Of a stretch of 64,000 nt of DNA, positions 1 through 9,487 are shown in pieces. The position numbers and the translations under genes were made by a program. Where the stretch lies: NCBI RefSeq assembly GCF_009908285.1, contig NZ_JAAARM010000030.1, positions 1-64,000 on the forward strand, given 5' to 3'. Source of the stretch: Pseudomonas sp. Fl4BN1. Its GTDB lineage: Bacteria > Pseudomonadota > Gammaproteobacteria > Pseudomonadales > Pseudomonadaceae. Below the pieces are notes generated by a model. The model saw nothing but the letters and a program-made list of their open reading frames with translations, was not told where the DNA came from and did not search any database. The first letter of the stretch is position 1. Each line of letters begins with the position of its first letter.

Positions 1-22
1 TCAGGCCCGAGATCCCATGGAA

Positions 23-66
23 AGTGCGCAAGAAGTTGCGCAGTACTGCGCAACTTCTTGCGCACT
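23..66. repeat. Perfect 44-bp palindrome, two head-to-head copies of an 18-bp motif
   Basis: The two 22-base arms (23-44 and 45-66) are exact reverse complements with no spacer. Each arm contains TGCGCAA-N4-TTGCGCA (25-42 with GAAG in the middle, 47-64 with CTTC), itself a hairpin. It lies about 165 bases past the stop of the last T6SS gene. It could be an operator array for a gene to the left of the window, or a strong bidirectional hairpin. No clear T-tract follows on either strand, so a terminator is not obvious. Confidence 0.85.
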
Positions 67-129
67 CCTCTGTACAGCCCCAGCCATCTCGCCTACAGCC
101 ATGTACCCACAGGGTTATCCCCATTGGAG

Positions 130-147
130 TGCGCAACTTCTTGCGCA
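130..147. repeat. Third copy of the TGCGCAA-CTTC-TTGCGCA motif
   Basis: This 18-base copy is identical to that at 47-64 and lies 83 bases from it. Three copies within about 125 bases of non-coding DNA suggest protein binding sites rather than chance. The rest of 67-230 shows nothing else that I recognise. Confidence 0.75.
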
Positions 148-230
148 TCAAGGCCAAAAGCCATCAAGGGCAATAATCGTTCTTGGACCGGCAACCTGGA
201 GACAGCAATCAAGACTCCGTTGCTCAAGGC

Positions 231-1292
231 CTAAGCTCTGCACCGAGACCACCAGCGTGACCACCAGGGCGACTCCCCACGCATCGCGGCAACTAGTGCA
301 TCAAGGGTGGCGCTGCGCTCTTGCACATTGAAAGCCAGCGCCGAGCGCAGCACCGGCCAGCAATGCCGGGGAAGATGCTTTGGCGCCTGCAGCGTGCGAT
401 CCAGGCGTTGATCACGGGCCTGGGTCGACGGCAACCTCCGGAAGGGATGTTTGCCAGTGGCCAGTTCAAAGATCACACAAGCAACGGCGTACAGATCGGC
501 AGCGGCCGACAAGGCACCGCCTTCCAACAATTCGGGCGCCGCGTAGCCAAGGGTCCAGGCATTGAAGCGGGTGCGGCTCAGGTGAGGCAAACCAGGCAAG
601 ACACCCGCCTCGGCCTGGCCCAGGCCGAAGTCGAACAAGCGCACGCCTTCTTCGCTGAGCATCACGTTGCTCGGCTTCAGATCCCCATGCAGCACGCCAC
701 GTCCGTGGCTATAGGCCAGGGCGTCGAGTAACGGCACGACTACCTCCTGCAGGGCTTTCCACGGCAGTCCGCTCGGGTGTTCGCAGAGCAGCTTGTCCAG
801 CGTCAGCCCCCGCATCAGCTCCATGGTGATGAACGCGCACTGACATTGAGCATCCACTTCAAAGCTGTGCAGACGCACGATGTTCGGGTGACACAGGCGT
901 CGAGTCAGGGCGAACTCGCTGTAAAGCACCAGGCCTGCATCCGGTGACTCGGCAAACTCTTCGCTCAAGACCTTGAGCGCGATGTAAGGATCGGGATCAC
1001 CAAACTGCTCATGCAGCAGGTCACGCGCCCGATAGACCGTGCCCATGCCCCCTGCCCCCAACAGACGCTCAAGTCGATAGCGACCCGCCAGCAGCACCGG
1101 CACCGCGGCGACCGGGGCAGCTTCCACAGGCTTGGGCCTGGAACCTTTCCTCCGCCGGCTGCGGCCCTTGCCCTTGGGCTGCGCCACGGCGACTGAAACG
1201 GGCTTGGGTTTGACGAAGGCGAAATAGGTCAAGTCATTGGCCTCTGCCTCGCTGACCAGAATATCCTCCCCATCGGGTTTCAGATCACTCAT
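231..1292 (-). CDS. stk1: T6SS-associated Ser/Thr protein kinase (Stk1/PpkA family)
   Basis: Hanks-type kinase of 353 residues from the chosen ATG. A basic linker (about 28-60) precedes the kinase domain, with a glycine loop GAGGMGTVYRA at 79-89, the ATP lysine in IALKV (K107), catalytic loop HGDLKPSNV (D204) and DFG at 221-223. The HRD arginine is replaced by glycine, so it is a non-RD kinase. The protein is short and has no visible transmembrane or periplasmic sensor part, unlike long PpkA proteins. The start overlaps the phosphatase stop by four bases (ATGA), which fixes it over an upstream in-frame start at 1442. It is the last gene of the T6SS operon, the position stk1 holds in P. aeruginosa HSI-2. 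It probably acts on T6SS parts such as the FHA protein; that target is inferred. Confidence 0.9.
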   Translation of the reverse strand: MSDLKPDGEDILVSEAEANDLTYFAFVKPKPVSVAVAQPKGKGRSRRRKGSRPKPVEAAPVAAVPVLLAGRYRLERLLGAGGMGTVYRARDLLHEQFGDPDPYIALKVLSEEFAESPDAGLVLYSEFALTRRLCHPNIVRLHSFEVDAQCQCAFITMELMRGLTLDKLLCEHPSGLPWKALQEVVVPLLDALAYSHGRGVLHGDLKPSNVMLSEEGVRLFDFGLGQAEAGVLPGLPHLSRTRFNAWTLGYAAPELLEGGALSAAADLYAVACVIFELATGKHPFRRLPSTQARDQRLDRTLQAPKHLPRHCWPVLRSALAFNVQERSATLDALVAAMRGESPWWSRWWSRCRA

Positions 1293-2017
1293 TGGCGAAT
1301 CACCACAGCCGTCAGATTGTCTCGGGCCGAGCCGCGCAATGCCCCCTCGAACAGGCGTTCCAGGGCAATCCGCGGCGACGCCAGGCTCAAGGCCCTGCCC
1401 AACGCATCCCGGGTCAGCCCCTGGTACAGGCCGTCGCTGCACAGCAGGAAAACATCACCCGCACGGACCTCGAACTCCAGCACATCCAGGGTCAAGCGCT
1501 CGCTGGCACCCACCGCACGAGTCAGGGCATTGGCGTCGGGGTGGGCGCTGGCCTGTTCCGGGCTCAGCTGTTGCTCGTCAACCAGTTGCTGCATCAACGA
1601 GTGGTCCCTGGACAGTTGGTACAGGCACTGCCCGCGCCACAGATAACAGCGACTGTCACCGGCCCAGATACAGGCTGCGCGGTTGCCCTCCAGCAACAGC
1701 GCGACCACGGTACTGCCAACGATGCTGTCATGCCGCCCGGCAGTGACCGTCAACTCTTGGCCCAGACGCCGGTTGAGCCAATGCAGGCACTGGCGCAAGT
1801 CGTTGAGCCGGCCCTCGAAACTGTCATGCCGCGCCAGGTCCGCCAGGCTGGCGACAATCAACTGGCTGGCAACGTCACCGCTCTGATGACCGCCCATGCC
1901 ATCCGCGACCACCCAGAGCCCCTGCTCCGGGCAATCGAGAAAGGCATCTTCATTGCGCAGCCGAACCTTGCCCGGATCGGTCCGCGCGGCGCTGCGCCAG
2001 GTACTGGCAACCCACAT
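1289..2017 (-). CDS. stp1: T6SS-associated PP2C-type protein phosphatase (Stp1/PppA)
   Basis: PP2C-family Ser/Thr phosphatase of 242 residues, the expected antagonist of the adjacent kinase. Metal-binding motifs are visible: NED near residue 22-24, VADGMGGH at 37-44, a central LLCSDGL and the C-terminal ARDNLTAVV. No transmembrane segment is seen, so it should be cytoplasmic. Its start touches the tssM stop and its end overlaps the kinase start, indicating translational coupling within the operon. In this family the kinase and phosphatase tune T6SS assembly through phosphorylation of an FHA protein, which is also encoded here. All of its key aspartates appear intact. Confidence 0.92.
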   Translation of the reverse strand: MWVASTWRSAARTDPGKVRLRNEDAFLDCPEQGLWVVADGMGGHQSGDVASQLIVASLADLARHDSFEGRLNDLRQCLHWLNRRLGQELTVTAGRHDSIVGSTVVALLLEGNRAACIWAGDSRCYLWRGQCLYQLSRDHSLMQQLVDEQQLSPEQASAHPDANALTRAVGASERLTLDVLEFEVRAGDVFLLCSDGLYQGLTRDALGRALSLASPRIALERLFEGALRGSARDNLTAVVIRQ

Positions 2018-5000
2018 CAGAGCTGCGCCGGCATACGGAAGGAGCGCAGCACGCTCATCTCGAACGGGTTCGGCGTGCGTTGGCTCAGCAACAGATAATT
2101 GGCCCGCAAGCCACCCAGTTCAGCCTTGAGCACCAGTACATCACGACCGGTCAGGTATTCGGTCTGCATCAGGTCGAACAGACGGAACAATGACCAGGGC
2201 CCGGTGTTTTTCTCGATACCGATCGGCCGGCCGGCTATCTTGTCCAGCACCAGGCTGGCTCGACCCTCTTCGGCATCGGTCGGCCACTTGAAGGACATCG
2301 GCACAATCGGTCCGTGGCGGTATTCCAGTTGCTGGTTGCCGAAGCGGAACTCGGCCCGGCTGACCGCTGGATCGAGGGTGTACGGCTCAAGCCTGAACTG
2401 CACCTGCGGCTCGGCCGGATTCTGGGCAAAGAACCCCTGGCGAATCACTTGCGCGGCGACCATCTGCTCAAGGTAGGCCTTGTTGATCGGCAGGCTTTGG
2501 CCATCGATGCTGCGCAGGCGGTAGCTGCCTGGATCACCGCTGACGAAAGCGCGGATGTAGGTGTCGAAGAAACGCTCGGCGATGCCCTGGGCCTTGAAGA
2601 ACTCGCGAAAATCGTTGATCGCCACATCGCTGCTGCTATGGGCGTTGAACGGATAACGCTTGCTGATCGCCTTGCCGTAGAAGCTGTACAACTCGCTCTG
2701 ATAACGCTGATTGAGGTACTGGTACGAGTCGTTGAGCACCAGACGCCAGGTGTCTTCGGCCAACATGTTGAACCACAGGCTCACCGGCCGTGGCAGACGC
2801 CCAGAGGCATTGCGCAGACTGCTCAAAGCATCGCGCTGGCCACTCATGCGCACCTTGGCCATCTCGAACGCGGCCTGGTCAGGCTGGCTGGCCCTGGCCA
2901 GGCTGGACAGCTGCAGTTGCAGGTCGTTCAGCGCCTGTAGCGCCGGGGTCAGGTCAGCCGCCGGGCCGTTGTTGTCATCCAGCAAGCGATGCAGGGGTTC
3001 GAAACGCCGTTGCAGCGCCTTCTTTGCCGTATCCGGCAGGCTCTTGGCAAGCGCCTGCTGGGCCTTCCCCGCGACGGCGGCCAGCACCTTGCCCTGCACG
3101 CCGCCCTGGTCCGCCGCCTTGTCCGCGGACGCGGCGACCTCGTCAGCAGGCTCGACAATGCTCTGGAAACGGGTGTTCTCACGGATCTCCACCAGCAACT
3201 GCAACAACGGCGAGTTGGCCGCGGTCAGACTGGCCAGCTGTTCGGCCCCTTCACCGGCATCGCTGAACGGCGGCAGGCTGACCTGGCCCACGGCTTCGCT
3301 CCAGTGGTTGGCGTAGTCGCGAAAGTACAGTTGCTCCAGCTCGACCATCAGCCGATGCAAATCCATGCCGCTGATTCCCGAGCCTTCGCCCAGCACCCAG
3401 TTGTCCCGCAGGATATCGGTGACCAGGGCCGAGCCCTGGATCGAGAAATACTGCTGATAACCCTGCTGGGTATAAAAACCGGGAATCACATAGTCGGTAC
3501 CGACAAACAGGCCACCTTGTGGCCCCAGGTGCTGGCTCAGACGGTATTGCGGCAATCTGCGGGCTTGTTCGCGCAGCACCCGGTAGACCACGTTGGCCAG
3601 CGATTCGCTGCGCAGCACCTGACGGGCCTGGCCCACCAGTGCATCGTTGAGCGGGTAACTGAACGGCAACTCGAGCAGGCGCTCGAAGTGCCCATTCAGG
3701 CCGTTCTGCAAAGCCGTGTTGCCGGCATAGCGGCTGGACCAGTCTCGAGCCACCCAGTCCTTGAGCAGGGACGGATCCCGGCGATCCTGCATGTTCAGCA
3801 TCAGGTAGGCCCGCAGGCTGTTGAGCAGGCGCTCGCGGTCGCGCATGTTGGTTCGAATCTGCCCTTCGAGCATCTGCGCGACTCTTGGCAGCAGTTGCTC
3901 CTGCAACTCACGCTCATAGGCACTCAGGACCAGCGGATTGCTAGCGTCGCCTTGATACAGTCCGCCACGCTCATGCAACGACACATTGCCCTCGGGCGCA
4001 AAGACCTGAGTGGCCGCATAGCGGGTGTCGAGAAGCTTGAGCAGTGTCGGTGCATCGTCACGCGCAGTCAGGCTCGTGCGTTGCTCGGTCCAGGCCTGCG
4101 CCAGGGAACGCAATTGCTCCAGGCGCCCGTGGTTGGCCGAGAAGCTCCCCGTCCACAGCAGGCCAAACACCGCCAGGGCTGCCAGGGCGCCGATATACAT
4201 GGCGCGCTGGCCCCAGTGAATGCGTCGGCGCTCACGCTGGTCCAGGCCGGCCAGGTTGGCCTCGGGGAAGATCACCCGACTCAGCAAGTGGTGAATGAAC
4301 CGCGCCCGACCGCTGCGCAGGGTCGGCAGGACAGCGGCCGCCATGCCCAGGTTAGAACCGATACTGGCGGTATCCTGATCGAGTTGTTCAAGCAGGTGGG
4401 GCGCACTGGTCAGGTAAAAACCACGTAGCTGGGTGGGCCGCTGATAGCGATTGCCGGTGAACGCCATGTCGACGAACAGGCACAGGCGCTCACCGATCTG
4501 CCCCAGTTGGTGCGGGAAGTCGAGGATGCGGCCACGGCGCTGGGTGTCTCGCTCCTGGTGCATGCGCATGATCACCTGGCTGTTCAAGCGCCGCAGCAAC
4601 TCCTCGAACTCCTGGCGCAGTACCGCTACATCGGTGCCGCTTTGTTCCTGGCCAAAACTGGTGCCGAGTACCTGATCGCTTTCCTCGCGACTCATCTGGT
4701 CAAAGAACTCATCAAACCCCGACAGTTGGTCAGCCTTGCTGAGTACCAGGTAGACCGGCACATCGACGTGCAGCTTCTGATGAATCTCCTGCAAGCGCAT
4801 GCGCACCTGGTGCGCCAGGGTATCCAGCGCCTGCTCATCATCGCTCAGCAGTGTCTCCACCGGGAGGGTCACCAGCACGCCATTCAGTGGACGACCGCGA
4901 TGACGCCTGCGCAACAGGCCGAGCAAGGTGCTCCAGGCACTGGCGTCGACCTCGGCAGCCGCTTGGGTCAGGTAACGGCCTGCGGTGTCGATCAGTACGC

Positions 5001-5544
5001 CATGCTCGGCGAAGTACCAGTCACAGTGACGAGTACCGACGGTGTCGCGGGTCAGCTTGCGGCCCATCTTGTTGAGTGGGAATTCCAGGCCCGAAAAGTC
5101 CAGCAGGCTGGTCTTGCCGCTGTCTGGCGGACCGATCAGCAGGTACCAGGGCAAATCATTGCGCCAGCGCTCGCTGCGGCCGCGATACAGGCTTGAGCTC
5201 TTGAGGGTGCGCATTGCGTCCTTGAAGCGCTCATGCAACTCCTTGTGCTCCTGGTCGATCAACTCGTCACGATGGATGCGCTCCTGCCCTGCCTCGCTGT
5301 CCTCGACGGCTTTCTTGCGCACTCCGGAGCGCCAACTGACGAAGACCATCGCCAAGCCCCAGAGCAGGAACGACAGGCTGATGGTCAGCAGGCGCGAGGT
5401 TGCGCCGGCCCAGAACTTATAGTCGTTGACCGCCAGCAGCGGCCCGACGAACCACACCAGCACGGCCACGAAAAGCACCAACAGCAGCGTCCAGACCCAG
5501 GTCTTGCGCAGGAAGGCGCCGGCTTTCTTGAAGAAATTATTCAT
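2017..5544 (-). CDS. tssM: T6SS membrane complex protein TssM (IcmF)
   Basis: Large inner-membrane protein of about 1175 residues that forms the T6SS trans-envelope complex with TssL and TssJ. Two N-terminal transmembrane segments (about 16-38 and 53-71) are followed by a cytoplasmic NTPase-like domain with Walker A GPPDSGKTS near 139-147. A third transmembrane helix lies near 445, and a long periplasmic part contains the IcmF-related and C-terminal DUF1215/VasK-type region. The ATG at 5544 is preferred; a GTG directly upstream (5547) would add one residue. The intact Walker A places it in the ATP-binding subclass. It lies between tssL and the phosphatase, as in HSI-2. Confidence 0.95.
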   Translation of the reverse strand: MNNFFKKAGAFLRKTWVWTLLLVLFVAVLVWFVGPLLAVNDYKFWAGATSRLLTISLSFLLWGLAMVFVSWRSGVRKKAVEDSEAGQERIHRDELIDQEHKELHERFKDAMRTLKSSSLYRGRSERWRNDLPWYLLIGPPDSGKTSLLDFSGLEFPLNKMGRKLTRDTVGTRHCDWYFAEHGVLIDTAGRYLTQAAAEVDASAWSTLLGLLRRRHRGRPLNGVLVTLPVETLLSDDEQALDTLAHQVRMRLQEIHQKLHVDVPVYLVLSKADQLSGFDEFFDQMSREESDQVLGTSFGQEQSGTDVAVLRQEFEELLRRLNSQVIMRMHQERDTQRRGRILDFPHQLGQIGERLCLFVDMAFTGNRYQRPTQLRGFYLTSAPHLLEQLDQDTASIGSNLGMAAAVLPTLRSGRARFIHHLLSRVIFPEANLAGLDQRERRRIHWGQRAMYIGALAALAVFGLLWTGSFSANHGRLEQLRSLAQAWTEQRTSLTARDDAPTLLKLLDTRYAATQVFAPEGNVSLHERGGLYQGDASNPLVLSAYERELQEQLLPRVAQMLEGQIRTNMRDRERLLNSLRAYLMLNMQDRRDPSLLKDWVARDWSSRYAGNTALQNGLNGHFERLLELPFSYPLNDALVGQARQVLRSESLANVVYRVLREQARRLPQYRLSQHLGPQGGLFVGTDYVIPGFYTQQGYQQYFSIQGSALVTDILRDNWVLGEGSGISGMDLHRLMVELEQLYFRDYANHWSEAVGQVSLPPFSDAGEGAEQLASLTAANSPLLQLLVEIRENTRFQSIVEPADEVAASADKAADQGGVQGKVLAAVAGKAQQALAKSLPDTAKKALQRRFEPLHRLLDDNNGPAADLTPALQALNDLQLQLSSLARASQPDQAAFEMAKVRMSGQRDALSSLRNASGRLPRPVSLWFNMLAEDTWRLVLNDSYQYLNQRYQSELYSFYGKAISKRYPFNAHSSSDVAINDFREFFKAQGIAERFFDTYIRAFVSGDPGSYRLRSIDGQSLPINKAYLEQMVAAQVIRQGFFAQNPAEPQVQFRLEPYTLDPAVSRAEFRFGNQQLEYRHGPIVPMSFKWPTDAEEGRASLVLDKIAGRPIGIEKNTGPWSLFRLFDLMQTEYLTGRDVLVLKAELGGLRANYLLLSQRTPNPFEMSVLRSFRMPAQL

Positions 5545-5558
5545 CACACGTCCCTGTC

Positions 5559-6428
5559 TTACTGCTGGGGCTGGACCGCCACCGAGTCAAGCGGCTGATA
5601 AGTCTGCAATACGCTTTCGCGCTGCTGGCCAAGTACCCAGGCGAACCCCGAGTACATCACCACCAGGCACACCACCGTGAACAGCGCAACCGTCCACCAA
5701 GGCACGATGCGCACCAGGCTGCGACGCTGATCGCGCAGCCCTTCCCAGCGCGGCGAAAGCTCACGGGGCACATCGCCACGCAACTGCCGAATCTGCCGGT
5801 ACAGCGCATCGCGAATCCCTTCGAGTTCGAGCATGCCGCGGGATATGACTCGGTACTTGCCCTCGAAGCCCAGCGACAGGCACAGGTACATCAGTTCCAG
5901 CATCGGCAGGTGCTTGACCGGGTTCTTCGACAAACGATCCAGCAACTGGAAGAACTTCTCGCCGCCAAAGGTTTCGTTGTGGAAGCTGCTGAGCAGGCTC
6001 ATTTGCGACCACTTGCTTTCGTTGCCCCAGGAGGTGGTCACCACCGCCTCGTCGACCACCGTACACAGCACATAGCGTGCGGCCATCACCTGGCTGCTTT
6101 GCGCACCGTTTTGCAGGGCCCGCACATCGAACTGCTTGAGGCTGGCGCTCAGGCGCGCGTTGAGCGCCGGCAGGTCTTCAGCGGTGTCGCTGTGCTTGAG
6201 TCGAACCACTTCCGACAGCAGGTCGGACGCCGCCGCCACCAGTGCGTTGAGGCCGACGCTGAAGGATTGTGCGGGGCCCAGGCGCGCGGCATAGATCATC
6301 CGCTCTTCCAGCTGTTCGAAACGCGGTGGTTCAGCGAAGTCGGTCAGCGGGCTTTGCGCCGGGCCATGTCCATGACGGTCAAGCAGGACGGTCTTTTCGT
6401 CCTGAGGGTGTTCCATGTCCTTGATCAT
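5559..6428 (-). CDS. tssL: T6SS membrane complex protein TssL (DotU, IcmH)
   Basis: DotU-family inner-membrane protein of 289 residues. The cytoplasmic DotU domain (about 45-225) includes the typical RYVLCTVVDEAV and GGEKFFQLLDRL stretches. A single C-terminal transmembrane helix (about 247-270) is followed by only a short periplasmic tail, so there is no OmpA-type peptidoglycan-binding extension. It starts a few bases after the tssK stop with an AGGAAC ribosome-binding-like sequence. A second possible start lies four codons in (6416). It contacts TssM and the baseplate through TssK. Confidence 0.93.
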   Translation of the reverse strand: MIKDMEHPQDEKTVLLDRHGHGPAQSPLTDFAEPPRFEQLEERMIYAARLGPAQSFSVGLNALVAAASDLLSEVVRLKHSDTAEDLPALNARLSASLKQFDVRALQNGAQSSQVMAARYVLCTVVDEAVVTTSWGNESKWSQMSLLSSFHNETFGGEKFFQLLDRLSKNPVKHLPMLELMYLCLSLGFEGKYRVISRGMLELEGIRDALYRQIRQLRGDVPRELSPRWEGLRDQRRSLVRIVPWWTVALFTVVCLVVMYSGFAWVLGQQRESVLQTYQPLDSVAVQPQQ

Positions 6429-6433
6429 GTCGG

Positions 6434-7765
6434 TCAGTTCCTAATGGCCCAGAATTTCAATTCAAGCTCGGCGAACTCACCGGACACGTGAAAGGCGAAA
6501 CCACCCGAGCGCTCCAGTTGTGCCAAGTCCTCGGGGCTGAGTTCGAGGATGAAATAGGTTTTATTGGAGTGGAAAGCGATCTGCCGCGGGGCCACTGGCA
6601 AGGGCCGGACCTTGATCCCCGGCAGGTGCAGGTTGACCAACTGACGAATGCTTTCCACCGGCCCGACCTTGAGGTGCGCCGGCAAGCGATGCCGCAGTTC
6701 TTCGGAGTCGCAGTTGGCACTGGCGGCGAGCACAAACGAGGCCGAGCCCAGCAGTTTGTGGTCATGCAGCGGCGACACCAGCACCCCGTATTGGCGGGGT
6801 TGCAGCAGCAGCTCGATGGCGTGCTGCTCGAGCACCATCGACAGCACCTGGCGAATCGCATCCATCAGTTTGCGGAAGCTCAAGCCCTGGTCGCTGTGCT
6901 GATAGCGGCTGTCCAGTCGCGGGCGCTTGCTGTCGCTGGCGAACGTCGCCAGCTCGCCAAGCATGCTCAGCAGCGTGCGATAGAGTTCCTCCGGGTGGAC
7001 ATGCTGAAGCTCCAGGTAATGCCGCAACAGCAACTCGGTGCGGTTGATCAGTTGCAGCATCATGAAGTCGCCAACCTCGGCGCCACCCACCTTGCCGTTG
7101 GAGCGAATGCGCTCGGCGATAGTGTCGCCCCGATGGCTGAGCATGCTGATGATTTCTTTCAGGCACGACAGCAGATAGGCGGAGGAATGGGTGTGCAGGA
7201 AGGTCGGCACAAAATCCGCATCAAGGCTGATCACGCCATCGGGGGTCGCGTCCAGCACTTCACAGATCTTCAATTTGACGTAGGCCTGCTCGCTCTGCTG
7301 CTCACCCAGCAACAAACGGAAGTCCGGGCGAGCACAGCTGAGTTGGCTGCTGGAGTCGTCACCGGCGTTGGAGTCGGCGATTTCCGCCTCGTAGACGGTG
7401 TAGCGCGCCAGCACATCGGACTGCTCTGGACGACGTGACTCGATATGGTTGCCAGTGACCAGCGGCAGTGCCAGGTAGACCGGCGTATTCCCCGTATTGG
7501 GCGGCACATCCAGGGCCAGCGGCTCGGTGTCGCCCCCCAGCTCGAACAGACTGCCGTCGGGCAGGATCCCGGAGGCCTGGCTGATCACCAGTTTGCCCAT
7601 GTTGAGAAACTGCAGGTCGATCTCCAGCGCCAGGAACCCCCAGCTGTAGCTGCTCAGCAACTGGGTGCGGGTTTTCATCTGGTAGTCGTAGTAACGATCG
7701 TTGTGCTGGAAATGCTGGGGCCGCAGCAACATGCCTTCCTGCCAAATGATTTTATGCACGTTCAT
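6434..7765 (-). CDS. tssK: T6SS baseplate protein TssK
   Basis: Baseplate subunit of 443 residues that links the TssE/F/G wedge to the membrane complex. The N-terminus carries the family signature KIIWQEGMLLRPQHFQHNDR at about residues 5-24. The middle shows LLRHYLELQHVHPEELYR, and the C-terminal membrane-complex-binding domain starts near 320. Length is normal for the family. The gene overlaps the tssJ stop by four bases at its start and precedes tssL. No defects are seen. Confidence 0.95.
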   Translation of the reverse strand: MNVHKIIWQEGMLLRPQHFQHNDRYYDYQMKTRTQLLSSYSWGFLALEIDLQFLNMGKLVISQASGILPDGSLFELGGDTEPLALDVPPNTGNTPVYLALPLVTGNHIESRRPEQSDVLARYTVYEAEIADSNAGDDSSSQLSCARPDFRLLLGEQQSEQAYVKLKICEVLDATPDGVISLDADFVPTFLHTHSSAYLLSCLKEIISMLSHRGDTIAERIRSNGKVGGAEVGDFMMLQLINRTELLLRHYLELQHVHPEELYRTLLSMLGELATFASDSKRPRLDSRYQHSDQGLSFRKLMDAIRQVLSMVLEQHAIELLLQPRQYGVLVSPLHDHKLLGSASFVLAASANCDSEELRHRLPAHLKVGPVESIRQLVNLHLPGIKVRPLPVAPRQIAFHSNKTYFILELSPEDLAQLERSGGFAFHVSGEFAELELKFWAIRN

Positions 7766-8268
7766 GAGTTGTCATCCGCTTGGGCGAACACTTCGTGGCT
7801 GTTGCGGATACCGGACTGGTCGAGGGTCAGACTGGCCTCGGTGACCTCCACCGGAGTGAGTTGCACCACATAGCGCCATTGGCTTTCCGGCAGGTCGCGA
7901 TAGGCCGCAAGCACGCCGACGAAACGGCTGCCGTTTTCGACCCGCAGCTTGAGTTCGACGCTTTCGCCCGGACGCAGCTCCAGCTCTTCGCTGGCCACCA
8001 GGTCCGGCGCCAGAGATTCCTTGGCGCGCTCGTAGAGGCTGAAAAAGTCGGCGTTCTCAAACGCTACCGGATGCTTGAGTTCCATCAGCCGTACCACGAT
8101 CGGCGACGGACGCCCATTGAGGTCGGGGTTGAGCTTGTCGCTGGCGATCAGCTTCAGGTTCAGCTTGGTCACGGTCGAATACGGCGACATTGATGAACAG
8201 CCAGCCAACAGCGCCAGCGCCATCAACGCAGCCAGGGCTTTGCTTAGCAGGTGGGTACGGTGAGACAT
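7762..8268 (-). CDS. tssJ: T6SS outer-membrane lipoprotein TssJ (SciN)
   Basis: Outer-membrane lipoprotein of about 168 residues that anchors TssM. The signal peptide ends in a lipobox LLAGC with the acylated Cys near residue 24, followed by Ser-Ser. The mature part has the beta-sandwich pattern of the TssJ family, such as PSPIVVRLMELK near 56-67 and a C-terminal ESQWRYVVQLTP stretch. The ATG at 8268 has an AAGGA at good spacing. An alternative ATG at 8277 overlaps the FHA gene stop (ATGA) and would add three residues. In HSI-2 this gene is called lip2. Confidence 0.92.
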   Translation of the reverse strand: MSHRTHLLSKALAALMALALLAGCSSMSPYSTVTKLNLKLIASDKLNPDLNGRPSPIVVRLMELKHPVAFENADFFSLYERAKESLAPDLVASEELELRPGESVELKLRVENGSRFVGVLAAYRDLPESQWRYVVQLTPVEVTEASLTLDQSGIRNSHEVFAQADDNS

Positions 8269-8273
8269 GCAGG

Positions 8274-9470
8274 TCATCCTTGATCGTCGATGTGAAGGGT
8301 GGAGATCAGACGGACCTGTTCTTCATAGGCCTGGGCGAAATCCCGCGCCAACAGGCGCTCATTCCAGTCAGCGTCCTGGCACAGCGTCTGGTGATAGCGG
8401 CGGTAAGCTCTCCAGCGACTGCCGGAAGTCGCCAGCCACGGCTGGCGACCATCGCGCTCGAAACGCAGGGTCAACAGCTGCGGCGAAAAGTGTTCGAGGG
8501 TGCTGCGTACCGCGGCGCGACTGGCGCTGAGCAGTGCCACCTGATGCGCCTGCAGATCGCGGAACGCACGGGAAATTGCTTGCTCGGCGGGCAGTTGCCC
8601 GGGCTTGTTACCCTGCAGCAGGATGCCCAGTACCGTTTCGGCATCCGCAGCCAGCTTGAGCGGGTTCTTACTGTGGTCCTGGGCCGTGGTGAGGGGCAGG
8701 CGCAGCTCGTTTTTCAGCTCGCGGCGCGTCCGCAGACTCTGCTGCAAGCCAGCAATGCTCTGCTTGAGCAGGCGCGCGGCATTGATTGCCAATGCCTCAC
8801 GTTGGTCATCATCAAGCCCCTTGAGATCGACACCCAGAACTGCAGCGAAACGCTGCCAGAAAGCTTCACTCTGACGCGCCACCTCCTGGGCTTCCGGCAC
8901 GGCCTGCGGCTCAGGTGGCGCCACCAGCTCCGGCACCAGCAAGCGTTCCATATCGATGCGGGCATAGTCGGCTCGCGGTGCGGACTCCTGGTGCTGCAGG
9001 TTGAGCGCACTCAGCTCGTCAAGCTGCGCCCCGCTCTGCTCCTGCTGTTGCAACGCCTTGAGTGGGTCAAGATCAAAGAAAGCGTTATCCGGAATGATGC
9101 TGCCGGCAGCCTGCGGGCGACCGGCTTCAAGCTCGAAGGTCTCCGGGGCTTGCAGCAGCCGCGCACGGATCTCGAAATCCCCCAGCACGTAGACACTGCC
9201 CTGCTCGATACGCTGGGGTTCACCCTTGCGCAGGCGCGCACCGCTGCCACTGTCCTGGATGCCATTGCTACTGGTATCGGTGAGGAAAAACCGCCCATCA
9301 CGATAACTGACCAACGCATGATGGTTGGACAAATGGCGCCGGCGATCAGGAATCACCCACTCGCAATCCTCGCCCCGGCCGATGACTCCGCCAGCCTGCC
9401 CGAAGGTTTTGCTGCTCAACTGCGCTGGCACGAACTGCTTGGTATTCAGCATTTCAAAAACCAGTTCCAT
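8274..9470 (-). CDS. fha2: T6SS FHA-domain protein (TagH/Fha2)
   Basis: Cytoplasmic protein of 398 residues with an N-terminal forkhead-associated phosphothreonine-binding domain (about 20-95). Motifs visible are GRGEDCEWVIPD, LSNHHALV and TDTSSNGI. The C-terminal half (about 215-385) is the T6SS-specific TagH region with an ERLLARDFAQAYEEQVR end. The ATG at 9470 has a strong AAGGAG eight bases upstream, better than the in-frame GTG at 9491. Its position next to a kinase/phosphatase pair suggests it is the phospho-responsive member of the cluster. Which residue is phosphorylated cannot be told. Confidence 0.93.
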   Translation of the reverse strand: MELVFEMLNTKQFVPAQLSSKTFGQAGGVIGRGEDCEWVIPDRRRHLSNHHALVSYRDGRFFLTDTSSNGIQDSGSGARLRKGEPQRIEQGSVYVLGDFEIRARLLQAPETFELEAGRPQAAGSIIPDNAFFDLDPLKALQQQEQSGAQLDELSALNLQHQESAPRADYARIDMERLLVPELVAPPEPQAVPEAQEVARQSEAFWQRFAAVLGVDLKGLDDDQREALAINAARLLKQSIAGLQQSLRTRRELKNELRLPLTTAQDHSKNPLKLAADAETVLGILLQGNKPGQLPAEQAISRAFRDLQAHQVALLSASRAAVRSTLEHFSPQLLTLRFERDGRQPWLATSGSRWRAYRRYHQTLCQDADWNERLLARDFAQAYEEQVRLISTLHIDDQG

Positions 9471-9487
9471 GGTGATGCTCCTTGCGC

